Positions 1 through 6,415 of a stretch of 19,987 bases of DNA are shown here, piece by piece. Origin of the DNA: JAWXVD01 sp044425705 (GTDB lineage: Bacteria > Bacillota > Clostridia > Lachnospirales > Lachnospiraceae); assembly GCA_044425705.1 (NCBI GenBank), contig JAWXVD010000055.1, positions 1 through 19,987 of the forward strand, given 5' to 3'. The notes beneath the pieces were generated by a model that was not told the DNA's origin, did no database searches, and was given only the letters and a program-made list of their open reading frames with translations. The stretch's first letter is position 1; each line of letters opens with the position of its first letter. The position numbers and the translations under genes are program-made.

Positions 1-856
1 CTACTTTATATCCTCCAATTTTAAACCCATTTACATATTGTTTCACAAAATCTTTATTCTCTGTCATAATTTCATCAGTATCATCAGCCATCATCACATA
101 AGAAACAACATCTAATTTCAATTGCTTCATCATAGACATGGCTGTCATCATCTTCACAGTGTCTTTTCCTGCCGCTCCATCTTGCACAGTAGTCACACCA
201 TTGCTCAAATACATTTCTTGTGCTTGTGTCATGGCTGTCATCAAATCAAATTTAATTCTTGCACCAAGCACTGCATAGGCTGCCATCATGCCGCCTTCTT
301 CTAAATAACCATTTGGTTCCATGGTACCTTCTACTCTTCCAATCACTCCACCTTGCGGATTTGGTGTATCTTCAGTCACGTTAATTAATGATAATAAAGC
401 ATCATTTGCACACCCCATATGTCCTGATGTGTGTAACACAAAAATCGGTACTTCTTCTGATACTTGATTCAAAAATTCCTTAGTAGGATGTTTTTCTTCT
501 GGAAGAAAATTATGATCATACCCAAATCCCATAATTAAACTATCTGCTGTTATTTGATATTTTTCTTGATGCGCCTTTAAAGTTTCCACAATTTCTTCAA
601 AGGTATCACATTCACTTAAGTCTGCTGCTGAACTCATTTGTGCCACCATAGACACGTGACCATGAGGATCAATAAATGATGGCATCAATGTTTTTCCTTC
701 TAGATTGATTTGTTCTACATTTTCTGATGATACATCCTTGACTTCTGCCAAAGTACCCACTGCTATAATCTGTCCATCTTCTACTAACACAGCTTCTGCA
801 GTCTTATTTTCGCCCTCCATTGTAAGAATTGTCCCATTATAATATAATTTTGCCAT
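1..856 (-). CDS. Amidohydrolase_3 / YtcJ-like metal-dependent hydrolase, C-terminus beyond window
   Basis: Partial gene: 285 codons from the ATG at 856 to the window edge, roughly half of a usual YtcJ-type protein (about 530 residues). The N-terminus is the small beta-domain typical of amidohydrolases (residues 1-58). It is followed by the metal-binding strand FIDPHGH (H65, H67). The segments GYDHNF (112-117), LHTSGHMGCAND (141-152), GRVEGTMEPNGYLEE (173-187) and GVTTVQDG (220-227) match the pattern of the YtcJ/exoenzyme-regulatory amidohydrolase branch. These enzymes are thought to hydrolyse C-N bonds, but the substrate is usually unknown and cannot be read here. The protein is notably methionine-rich around residues 235-265. 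A ribosome site (GGAAGGA, 8 nt upstream) supports the start. The gap to the PII gene upstream is only 24 bases, so the two are probably co-transcribed. No signal peptide is seen, so it is probably cytosolic. The family call is firm; the role is open. Confidence 0.85.
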   Translation of the reverse strand, partial: MAKLYYNGTILTMEGENKTAEAVLVEDGQIIAVGTLAEVKDVSSENVEQINLEGKTLMPSFIDPHGHVSMVAQMSSAADLSECDTFEEIVETLKAHQEKYQITADSLIMGFGYDHNFLPEEKHPTKEFLNQVSEEVPIFVLHTSGHMGCANDALLSLINVTEDTPNPQGGVIGRVEGTMEPNGYLEEGGMMAAYAVLGARIKFDLMTAMTQAQEMYLSNGVTTVQDGAAGKDTVKMMTAMSMMKQLKLDVVSYVMMADDTDEIMTENKDFVKQYVNGFKIGGYKV

Positions 857-880
857 ATGAAAAATCCTTCCTATCTACTT

Positions 881-1210
881 TTATTCTTCATCCTTCGCTT
901 GTTCACTAATAGTATAACTTTCTTCTACTGGTAACACAAAGATTCTTCCATCTCCAGGATTTCCACTTTCACCTGTTAACGCACTTTGCATAATAATATC
1001 AATCACTTCATTTTTACTATCATCATCACAAACTACCATAAGACTTGTTTTTGCCATTTCTTCATATACTACATCGCCAACTTGAATGCCTCTTTGTTTC
1101 CCTCTACCAGAAACTCCCCATTTTGTTGCTGCTAAATATCCTGCTTCTTCCAATGCTTTCGTTACATCTAATACTGTATTTGGTCTTACAATTGCCATAA
1201 CCATTTTCAT
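881..1210 (-). CDS. PII-family nitrogen regulator, NifI1-like (short T-loop, no uridylylation tyrosine)
   Basis: A 109-residue PII signal-transduction protein, which would form a cytosolic trimer that binds ATP/ADP and 2-oxoglutarate and then contacts a target. The opening MKMVMAIVRP, the turn GRGKQRG (35-41), and the B-loop/C-loop segment TGESGNPGDGRIFVLPVEESYTI (79-101) are diagnostic. The T-loop between GKQRG and the following strand (IQVGDVVYEEMAK) is about four residues shorter than in E. coli GlnB and lacks the tyrosine that GlnD uridylylates. That is the NifI1/NifHD pattern rather than GlnB/GlnK. Target control would then be by ligand binding alone (inference). The start at 1210 is chosen over an upstream ATG at 1261 because AAGGTGG sits 7 nt upstream and the family begins here. 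The neighbours are a GltS-like transporter upstream and an amidohydrolase downstream; no nif genes lie in the window. Confidence 0.9.
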   Translation of the reverse strand: MKMVMAIVRPNTVLDVTKALEEAGYLAATKWGVSGRGKQRGIQVGDVVYEEMAKTSLMVVCDDDSKNEVIDIIMQSALTGESGNPGDGRIFVLPVEESYTISEQAKDEE

Positions 1211-1238
1211 AATACTACCACCTTTCATATACTTCACA

Positions 1239-1268
1239 TTTATATTGTATCCTAAACACAATTTTCAA
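1239..1268 (-). promoter_or_regulatory. Probable sigma-A promoter for the PII-amidohydrolase pair
   Basis: On the minus strand, TTGAAA (1263-1268) is followed after 18 bases by TATAAA (1239-1244), about 30 bases before the PII start. It lies between the transporter and PII genes, so these two downstream genes can be expressed apart from the transporter operon. Spacing is one base over the optimum. The call rests on consensus match only. Confidence 0.5.
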
Positions 1269-1277
1269 ATTACTATC

Positions 1278-1306
1278 AGCATTTATCCACTACACCTATA
1301 AATGCT
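1278..1306 (-). repeat. Inverted repeat between the transporter and PII genes (9-bp arms)
   Basis: AGCATTTAT (1278-1286) and ATAAATGCT (1298-1306) are perfect 9-bp inverted arms around an 11-base loop. They lie just after the transporter stop codon and before the PII promoter. No T-run follows on either strand, so this is not a clear terminator. It could be an operator or an mRNA-end/processing hairpin. The same 9-mer recurs at 3672-3680. Confidence 0.55.
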
Positions 1307-1319
1307 CAACTATCAAACA

Positions 1320-2801
1320 TCATTTTACTAATCCTGACTCGTCATATACTTCCCTAGACAACATACCTTGTAAGAAACTACCAGCTTCTCCCATAGACTC
1401 ATCTTCTTCTACATTATACCGCTCCCCTGTTTTAAAATTAAAGGAAGGTTTTTTCCAACATCTAAACACTTTCAATAAAATCAAATATAGAAGAATCGAT
1501 GCACCAAGACCTGCCACAGCTACTGGCAAGGAAATCGTTCCTAAACCTACAATTGTAATCAAAAGGACTGATGGTGTAGAGAAAATCATAAATAAATTCA
1601 TCATAGCAAGTTCTGCTGCTGTTGTCGTTTGTAAACGTGGATCAATCATGCGTACAAGGGCCACACCACTTGGTGTAGTACCAGTACAGGTTCCATACAT
1701 ACCAAGAATACGTTCAAAATCATGATCACTTCCGAGTCGTGCTCCAAAATAAATACACACTATCATAGTTACAAAACCTGCAACTACTGCTGCAACTAAA
1801 ATAGGTACAATCCATTTTCCGATAACGGCTACTTCGATTCCCATAAAAGCACACACTACTAAGTAATCAGACGACCAACCCGTAATCTTATTTTGTAAGG
1901 TTTCATTTAAAATATATGGAATTTTCAATTTTCTCATTGCCCATTTCACAATATAGGAAGCTGTTAACCCCCACATAAATAATATAGCCGCAAAAGATTC
2001 TCCTAGCCCTGGTATAAAGCTGATGATTTTTGCTAATATCAAAGCAATCACATATGTGATTCCCATTAAAGCTACGTGAATTGTCAACGTATCAATATTC
2101 CCACTATGTGTAGTAACTTTACCCATAGATTCTCTCTGTTCTTCCGGTACAAAATATCCTCTTTCTACTGCACTGCTTACTTTTGCAGTGGTTCTCGTAA
2201 GATTTTTCTTCATACCCCATTTTGCCGCTGGAACACCGATTCCGAATGCTATAATAAAACCTAATACAGCAAAGGTTAAGGCTACCATTTCTGCATTTTG
2301 ATATCCATATAATTCTTCAAACATTTTTCCGTATGTAGATGCCTGCCCTGGTCCTTGGCAGAATGCAAACGGAATTAAAATACCGTACATGGCTTCCATT
2401 TCAAAAACTCCACCAATGGCTGCCACAATACCAACACCTACCATAGCTGTTAATGCATAAAGGATACACCAGATTAATCCCATTCCAGTAGCTCCCTTTG
2501 CCATGCCAGATCCTTTTTTCTCTTTGCCTGTATTTTTATCTTTCTTTTTTGCTGGACTGGCTAATCCAATAGAAATAAAAGAAAAACAAAATAATACATC
2601 AACAATGTCTGAATACATTGATACCCCTACATCTGGAAATAAATTTGGATTGATTACGTTCATATAAATCAGTCCTAAAATACCAGCGATAACATTCACA
2701 GGTATCAATAAATTCTTAAACGCTTTTACCTTGCTTCTGATTGCCATACCTAAGCAAATCATTATACTGGACATACCCAGTGCGATTGCTAAACTTTCCA
2801 T
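1320..2801 (-). CDS. GltS-family (sodium/glutamate symporter-like) membrane transporter
   Basis: A 493-residue, very hydrophobic protein with about eleven predicted membrane segments, somewhat longer than E. coli GltS (about 400). The two re-entrant-loop regions of the ESS family are recognisable. The first is FCQGPGQASTYGKMFEELYG (147-166), which aligns with the GltS SGGHGTGAAWSKLFIERYG region. The second is YGTCTGTTPSGVALVRM (369-385). Differences from GltS are a lysine-rich cytoplasmic loop (KKKDKNTGKEKKG, 85-97) and a hydrophilic C-terminal tail of about 45 residues. Substrate is probably glutamate or another amino acid, driven by sodium. Because taurine-type enzymes are upstream and no other importer is in that block, it may carry the cluster's own substrate (inference). 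Start is supported by AGGAGGGATG just upstream. It lies 111 bases after the TauE-like gene, with no terminator seen between, so it probably belongs to the same operon. Confidence 0.8.
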   Translation of the reverse strand: MESLAIALGMSSIMICLGMAIRSKVKAFKNLLIPVNVIAGILGLIYMNVINPNLFPDVGVSMYSDIVDVLFCFSFISIGLASPAKKKDKNTGKEKKGSGMAKGATGMGLIWCILYALTAMVGVGIVAAIGGVFEMEAMYGILIPFAFCQGPGQASTYGKMFEELYGYQNAEMVALTFAVLGFIIAFGIGVPAAKWGMKKNLTRTTAKVSSAVERGYFVPEEQRESMGKVTTHSGNIDTLTIHVALMGITYVIALILAKIISFIPGLGESFAAILFMWGLTASYIVKWAMRKLKIPYILNETLQNKITGWSSDYLVVCAFMGIEVAVIGKWIVPILVAAVVAGFVTMIVCIYFGARLGSDHDFERILGMYGTCTGTTPSGVALVRMIDPRLQTTTAAELAMMNLFMIFSTPSVLLITIVGLGTISLPVAVAGLGASILLYLILLKVFRCWKKPSFNFKTGERYNVEEDESMGEAGSFLQGMLSREVYDESGLVK

Positions 2802-2912
2802 TTTAACATCCCTCCTCTTTTTAATTTTTAAATAATTTCTACTTCCTTTTAATATAAATCACAGGCTCTGCAGGTGAAAAATTATTTTCATCCTTATGCC
2901 TAATACTATTAC

Positions 2913-3620
2913 TTAAACTAATATAGATAGTCCTGATACAACCAACAAAATATACGTCAATTTCAAAAAGATTTTCTGATTAATTTTCTTTTGTAAATAA
3001 TTCCCTATTACTAAAGCTATTATCAATGGTATCATACTCATTCCTATGATTTTTAAATTATATGTATTCACCATTCCGCTTTGTGTATAAGAGAACAGCA
3101 TATATGTATTTAATATAACCCAAATTGGTGATACTGTTGCTCGAAACTCATCCTTATCTTCCAGCACATTAACTGCATAAATCACTAATAATGCACCACC
3201 TGAAACAAACATCCCATGGATGATACCTGCAACTAGCAAAATCAAGATAGAACCTAGTGTATTTAATTTTATTTTCTTTTGATAAAATAAGTTTTTTAAT
3301 CCTATTCCAACAACGATAACACCATAAATAATTAACAAACTGTCAACTGTTAATACTTGATAAATCTTAAGTCCTGCAAACACTCCTAGAAACATAAAGC
3401 CACTCATTTTTAAAAGCTCTTTCACATTAATGTGCTTATAATTTTGAGCAGCTATACAGAGACCTGATAATCCTGCCATTACATTTAACACTACCTTTGC
3501 ATTATCCATTCCCAACAATAACATTGCTGGTGGCATAGCCATAACTGTCCCTGCAAATCCTGTAATGGTTTGCAATACAAATGCAAGAAAAAATACAATT
3601 AGGAATAAAATTTCATTCAT
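2913..3620 (-). CDS. TauE/SafE-family (sulfite/organosulfonate exporter) membrane protein
   Basis: A 235-residue polytopic protein with about seven to eight membrane segments. The two family half-repeats are seen: the N-terminal QTITGFAGTVMAMP (17-30) and the second-half IIHGMFVSGGALLVIYAV (133-150). TauE/SafE (DUF81) proteins export sulfite, sulfoacetate, isethionate or similar small sulfur or carbon anions. The length is near the usual 240-260. The start at 3620 is preferred over an ATG at 3647 because GAGG lies 6 nt upstream of it and the reading then begins directly with a membrane helix. The gene follows the iron-dependent dehydrogenase by 86 bases. In this context its likely job is to expel the sulfonated or phosphonated alcohol made by the two enzymes upstream. 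The family call is firm; the substrate is inferred from neighbours only. Confidence 0.82.
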   Translation of the reverse strand: MNEILFLIVFFLAFVLQTITGFAGTVMAMPPAMLLLGMDNAKVVLNVMAGLSGLCIAAQNYKHINVKELLKMSGFMFLGVFAGLKIYQVLTVDSLLIIYGVIVVGIGLKNLFYQKKIKLNTLGSILILLVAGIIHGMFVSGGALLVIYAVNVLEDKDEFRATVSPIWVILNTYMLFSYTQSGMVNTYNLKIIGMSMIPLIIALVIGNYLQKKINQKIFLKLTYILLVVSGLSILV

Positions 3621-3670
3621 CAATTTCCTCTTTTCCGTATCATGCAAGCATTGTATTTTTCTTTCATCAC

Positions 3671-3686
3671 TAGCATTTATATGCTA
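3671..3686. repeat. Perfect palindrome between the dehydrogenase and exporter genes
   Basis: TAGCAT-TTAT-ATGCTA is a 6-bp inverted repeat with a 4-base spacer, in the 86-base gap after the dehydrogenase stop. It contains the 9-mer AGCATTTAT also found in the inverted repeat at 1278-1306. A role as operator or processing hairpin is possible; no T-run follows. Confidence 0.45.
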
Positions 3687-3706
3687 AATATTGCTACACT
3701 CGCATG

Positions 3707-4819
3707 TTATCTCATAAAATGATACATTTCATATAACATCTCATCTGTAATTTCTACAGGATTGTTATATAAGTTAGGGTGACGACTGATTCTCACCAAA
3801 TCGTCTACTTGTTCATCTGTCAAATGAAAATCTTTCATATCTGTTCGTAGTCCCATAGATTGTTTCAATGCTAATATAGCATCTGCCATCTCTACAACTG
3901 ATGCAAATCCAAGTTTTTTTGCTAAATCTAGTACTCTCTCTGAATCGTTAATTCTTGCAAAATAATCCAATGTCATACCACAGGCTTCCCCATGTGGAAT
4001 TTTATAAATATTCGTAAGTGGGAAGGAACATGCGTGAGATGAAGTTGTTTTTGGCAAGGTGAAAGCTAACCCTGCAATCAAAGATGCTTCACACATTTTT
4101 TCTCGAGCTTCCACATCATTTCCATCTGTATAAGCACGATATAAATATTTGAAAACTAAATCTAGGGCATAAATAGCACAAGCATCACAAATTGGTTGAT
4201 TTCCTTTGCTCCAATATCCTTCTAATGCATGTGATAACACATCAATACCTGTACTGGCTGTAATATATGGTGGCATCGAATATGTTAATTCTGGATCGAT
4301 AATTGCATAGTTTGGATAAAATCCATCTGATACGATTGGTGATTTTTTTCCATTAGAATGATCTGTTAATACAGATACGCAGGTTACTTCACTGCCAGTT
4401 CCTGCTGTAGTCGGAATAGCGATAATAGGTAAATGTTCTTGTGGAATTGCTACTCCAGTTCCATGATACTTTGTAATAGAGTCCTCTGTCAATGAAATCG
4501 TTGCTGCTGCTTTCGCCAAATCAAGTGCACTACCACCACCTAAGGCAATTACAAGGTCGATTTTTTCTTCCTTGATTACAGTAGCGCATGCATCTACTTC
4601 TGAAACATCAGGATTTGGCGATACTCCACTAAATACTGATGTAATCACTCCCTCACTGTCACTTTTTATTTTTTCTGCCAATCCCGTTGTTACAAAGAAA
4701 GGATCAGAAACTAACAATCCTTTTTTTGCATCAAGTTTTTTGGCCAATTCTTTTATTTCAATTACTTTCCTAACTCCAAATACTATATTGACTGGTTGTG
4801 TATAATACCAAGCACTCAT
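3707..4819 (-). CDS. Iron-dependent (group III) alcohol dehydrogenase; candidate sulfoacetaldehyde or phosphonoacetaldehyde reductase
   Basis: A 370-residue cytosolic NAD(P)H-dependent reductase. It has the Fe-ADH dinucleotide motif GGGSALDLAK (94-103) and the PTTAGTGSEV motif (136-145). All four metal ligands are present: D193 and H197 in GIDVLSHALEGY, H262 in SSHACSFPLT and H276 in KIPHGEA. The position equivalent to the second histidine of E. coli FucO (HGMAH) is Phe266 here. The opening WYYTQPVNIVFG and the SHACSFPLTN block resemble the branch acting on charged two-carbon aldehydes (phosphonoacetaldehyde or sulfoacetaldehyde reductases) more than FucO or AdhE. It starts 24 bases after the aminotransferase stop, so the two are very likely co-expressed and sequential: amine to aldehyde, then aldehyde to alcohol. 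The exporter follows. The exact substrate is not proven; malonic or succinic semialdehyde is the main alternative. Confidence 0.88.
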   Translation of the reverse strand: MSAWYYTQPVNIVFGVRKVIEIKELAKKLDAKKGLLVSDPFFVTTGLAEKIKSDSEGVITSVFSGVSPNPDVSEVDACATVIKEEKIDLVIALGGGSALDLAKAAATISLTEDSITKYHGTGVAIPQEHLPIIAIPTTAGTGSEVTCVSVLTDHSNGKKSPIVSDGFYPNYAIIDPELTYSMPPYITASTGIDVLSHALEGYWSKGNQPICDACAIYALDLVFKYLYRAYTDGNDVEAREKMCEASLIAGLAFTLPKTTSSHACSFPLTNIYKIPHGEACGMTLDYFARINDSERVLDLAKKLGFASVVEMADAILALKQSMGLRTDMKDFHLTDEQVDDLVRISRHPNLYNNPVEITDEMLYEMYHFMR

Positions 4820-4843
4820 CGTTTTCTCCTTTATTTCTAAATC

Positions 4844-6184
4844 TTATTCACAATATTGTTCATCTACCATAGTCAATACTTCATCTAAAATTGGTAAATA
4901 TTCTTCTAATTCTTCTTTTGTTATCACTAATGGTGGACAAACAGATAAGAAATTTTCACGTCCAAATGTTGAGAAACCACGTTTCTTTAATTCAGCAAAA
5001 ATCCAAGGCATCACTGGTCCAGGAATACCATATTCTTGCATTGGTTCTCTTGTTTCTTTATTTTTCACAATATCAAAAGCTGCAAATAAACCGATGCATC
5101 TTGCTTCTCCAACACATTTATGTTTTTCAACCATATCATCCATAAAGGATTTCAAAATCTCACTCATTTCTGCAACATGGCCTTCAATATCATGATCTTT
5201 ATAGTAATTAATTGCTGCAATACCTGCTGCACAAGCAAGTGTTTGTCCTGAATATGTAAGACCACATTGTAATACATTCTCTTCAAAGTAAGTTGCTACT
5301 CTTTCATTAACAATGACACCACCTAATTGCACATAACCACAGGTAACACCTTTTGCAAAAGTAATGATATCTGGTTTACAATCATAATTTTGCCAAGCAA
5401 ACCATTTCCCTGTACGGAAAAATCCTGCCATAACCTCATCACAAATCATTAAAATACCATATTTATCACAAAGTGCTCTAATGCCTTCTAAGTAACCTTT
5501 AGGTGGTAAAATCACACCATTTGCTCCTACAACTGGTTCTAAAATAATAGCTGCCACATTATTAGTACCTTCATAACGAAGTTGTAATTCTAAGTCTGCC
5601 AAAGATTTCTTTGTTAATTCTTCATCATCCACACCCATTGTATAACCATCTCTATACACTTGCGGATTCATAAAATGAATAAATCCATTTGCTCCACCGA
5701 TTTCTGCTGCAAATCTTCTCCAGTCACCTGACGCATTAGACGCACCTAGTGTTGCACCATGATAGCTTCTATATCCTGAAAATACTTTCGCACGACCTGT
5801 AACCATACGTGCCATTTTAATTGCATTCTCATTCGATTCTGCACCACCATTTGTAAAAAATACTCTTTTATAAGTATCCGCTCCTGCTACCTCAGTTAAC
5901 ATTTTTGCCAATGTTGATTTTGGAGCCGATGCATAAGCTGGTGCCATAAAACACATTTTATCAGCTTGTTCTTTAATAGCATCTACAATTTCAGGTAATT
6001 GATGACCTAAATTAGAACAAACTAATAAAGAAGACATATCTGCATATTTCTTTCCATCATAATCCCAAAAATAAATTCCTTCTGCTTTTTCTACTGGAAT
6101 AGCTGGTGCGCCTGATTTAGACCATGATTGCATTACATATTGTTGGTGCATTTCTTGTACTTGTGTTCCTGTTAATTTACTCAT
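4844..6184 (-). CDS. Class III PLP-dependent aminotransferase; candidate taurine:2-oxoglutarate (or other omega-amine) transaminase
   Basis: A 446-residue fold-type I aminotransferase. Recognisable elements are NGGAESNENAIKMAR (112-126, phosphate cup), YHGATLG (141-147), EPVVGANGV (216-224), D249 in ICDEVMAGFFRTG (pyridine-nitrogen aspartate), K278 in FAKGVTCGY (PLP Schiff-base lysine) and TYSGQT (310-315). The N-terminal part (SWSKSG at 20-25, VEKAEGIYFWDYDGKKYAD at 31-49) resembles omega-amino-acid transaminases, including Toa/Tpa taurine aminotransferases. These give sulfoacetaldehyde and glutamate or alanine. The start at 6184 is preferred over an ATG at 6247 because GGAGG lies 9 nt upstream and the extra N-terminal residues read as leader. 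It is first in an operon with the iron-dependent dehydrogenase and a TauE-type exporter, which favours a taurine-like substrate. Beta-alanine, GABA, putrescine-type amines or 2-aminoethylphosphonate remain possible. Confidence 0.88.
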   Translation of the reverse strand: MSKLTGTQVQEMHQQYVMQSWSKSGAPAIPVEKAEGIYFWDYDGKKYADMSSLLVCSNLGHQLPEIVDAIKEQADKMCFMAPAYASAPKSTLAKMLTEVAGADTYKRVFFTNGGAESNENAIKMARMVTGRAKVFSGYRSYHGATLGASNASGDWRRFAAEIGGANGFIHFMNPQVYRDGYTMGVDDEELTKKSLADLELQLRYEGTNNVAAIILEPVVGANGVILPPKGYLEGIRALCDKYGILMICDEVMAGFFRTGKWFAWQNYDCKPDIITFAKGVTCGYVQLGGVIVNERVATYFEENVLQCGLTYSGQTLACAAGIAAINYYKDHDIEGHVAEMSEILKSFMDDMVEKHKCVGEARCIGLFAAFDIVKNKETREPMQEYGIPGPVMPWIFAELKKRGFSTFGRENFLSVCPPLVITKEELEEYLPILDEVLTMVDEQYCE

Positions 6185-6217
6185 ATGATTTTCCCTCCAT
6201 AAATAAAATAAAGCCCA

Positions 6218-6237
6218 AACGAATCTAATTATTCGTT
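6218..6237. promoter_or_regulatory. Perfect palindrome in the aminotransferase leader (possible operator or hairpin)
   Basis: AACGAAT-CTAATT-ATTCGTT: perfect 7-bp arms with a 6-base centre, about 20 bases before the GGAGG ribosome site of the aminotransferase. Wobble pairs can extend it as an RNA stem. On the minus strand it is followed by GGGCTTTATTTTATTT, so a weak attenuator is also possible. It may be a regulator-binding site for this operon. Confidence 0.5.
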
Positions 6238-6288
6238 CAAGCTCCATTGCCTACAATTATTTTATTTCTCTTCTAAACTTCTGAAGTA

Positions 6289-6318
6289 ATCCTACCATAT
6301 AATCCCAGCACATATCAA
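6289..6318 (-). promoter_or_regulatory. Weak candidate promoter of the aminotransferase operon
   Basis: Minus-strand TTGATA (6313-6318) and TAGGAT (6289-6294) are separated by 18 bases. This is the best match in the 231-base gap before the aminotransferase. The poor -10 and long spacer would suit an activator-dependent promoter. An inverted repeat (6329-6344) lies directly upstream. Confidence 0.3.
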
Positions 6319-6328
6319 GGGGTTAAGA

Positions 6329-6344
6329 TACAAGTTTTTTTGTA
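6329..6344. promoter_or_regulatory. Inverted repeat just upstream of the candidate -35 (possible activator site)
   Basis: TACAA-gttttt-TTGTA: 5-bp inverted arms, centred roughly 20 bases upstream of the candidate -35 hexamer. This is a usual activator position. Short arms in AT-rich DNA make chance occurrence plausible. The PucR-type regulator encoded immediately upstream is the natural candidate to bind here (inference). Confidence 0.3.
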
Positions 6345-6415
6345 CTACAGCACAACTCATTACAGTATTCAAGCAACCTTCACATATATCAATCTGTGTA
6401 TGAAATGACATAATC

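Noticed and set aside
122..304. His/Cys-rich 60-codon plus-strand open frame
   Set aside because: It is antisense to the amidohydrolase; the His/Cys richness comes from antisense Met/Ala codons, not a metal-binding protein.
2802..2912. Possible riboswitch or terminator in the gap before the GltS-like gene
   Set aside because: Only short 4-bp pairings (TCAC/GTGA) are visible, with no conserved aptamer pattern and no T-run after a stem.
6185..6415. Possible sigma-54 promoter before the aminotransferase, suggested by the nitrogen theme
   Set aside because: No GG-N10-GC type -24/-12 element was found in the gap on the minus strand, and the PucR-type regulator is not a sigma-54 activator.
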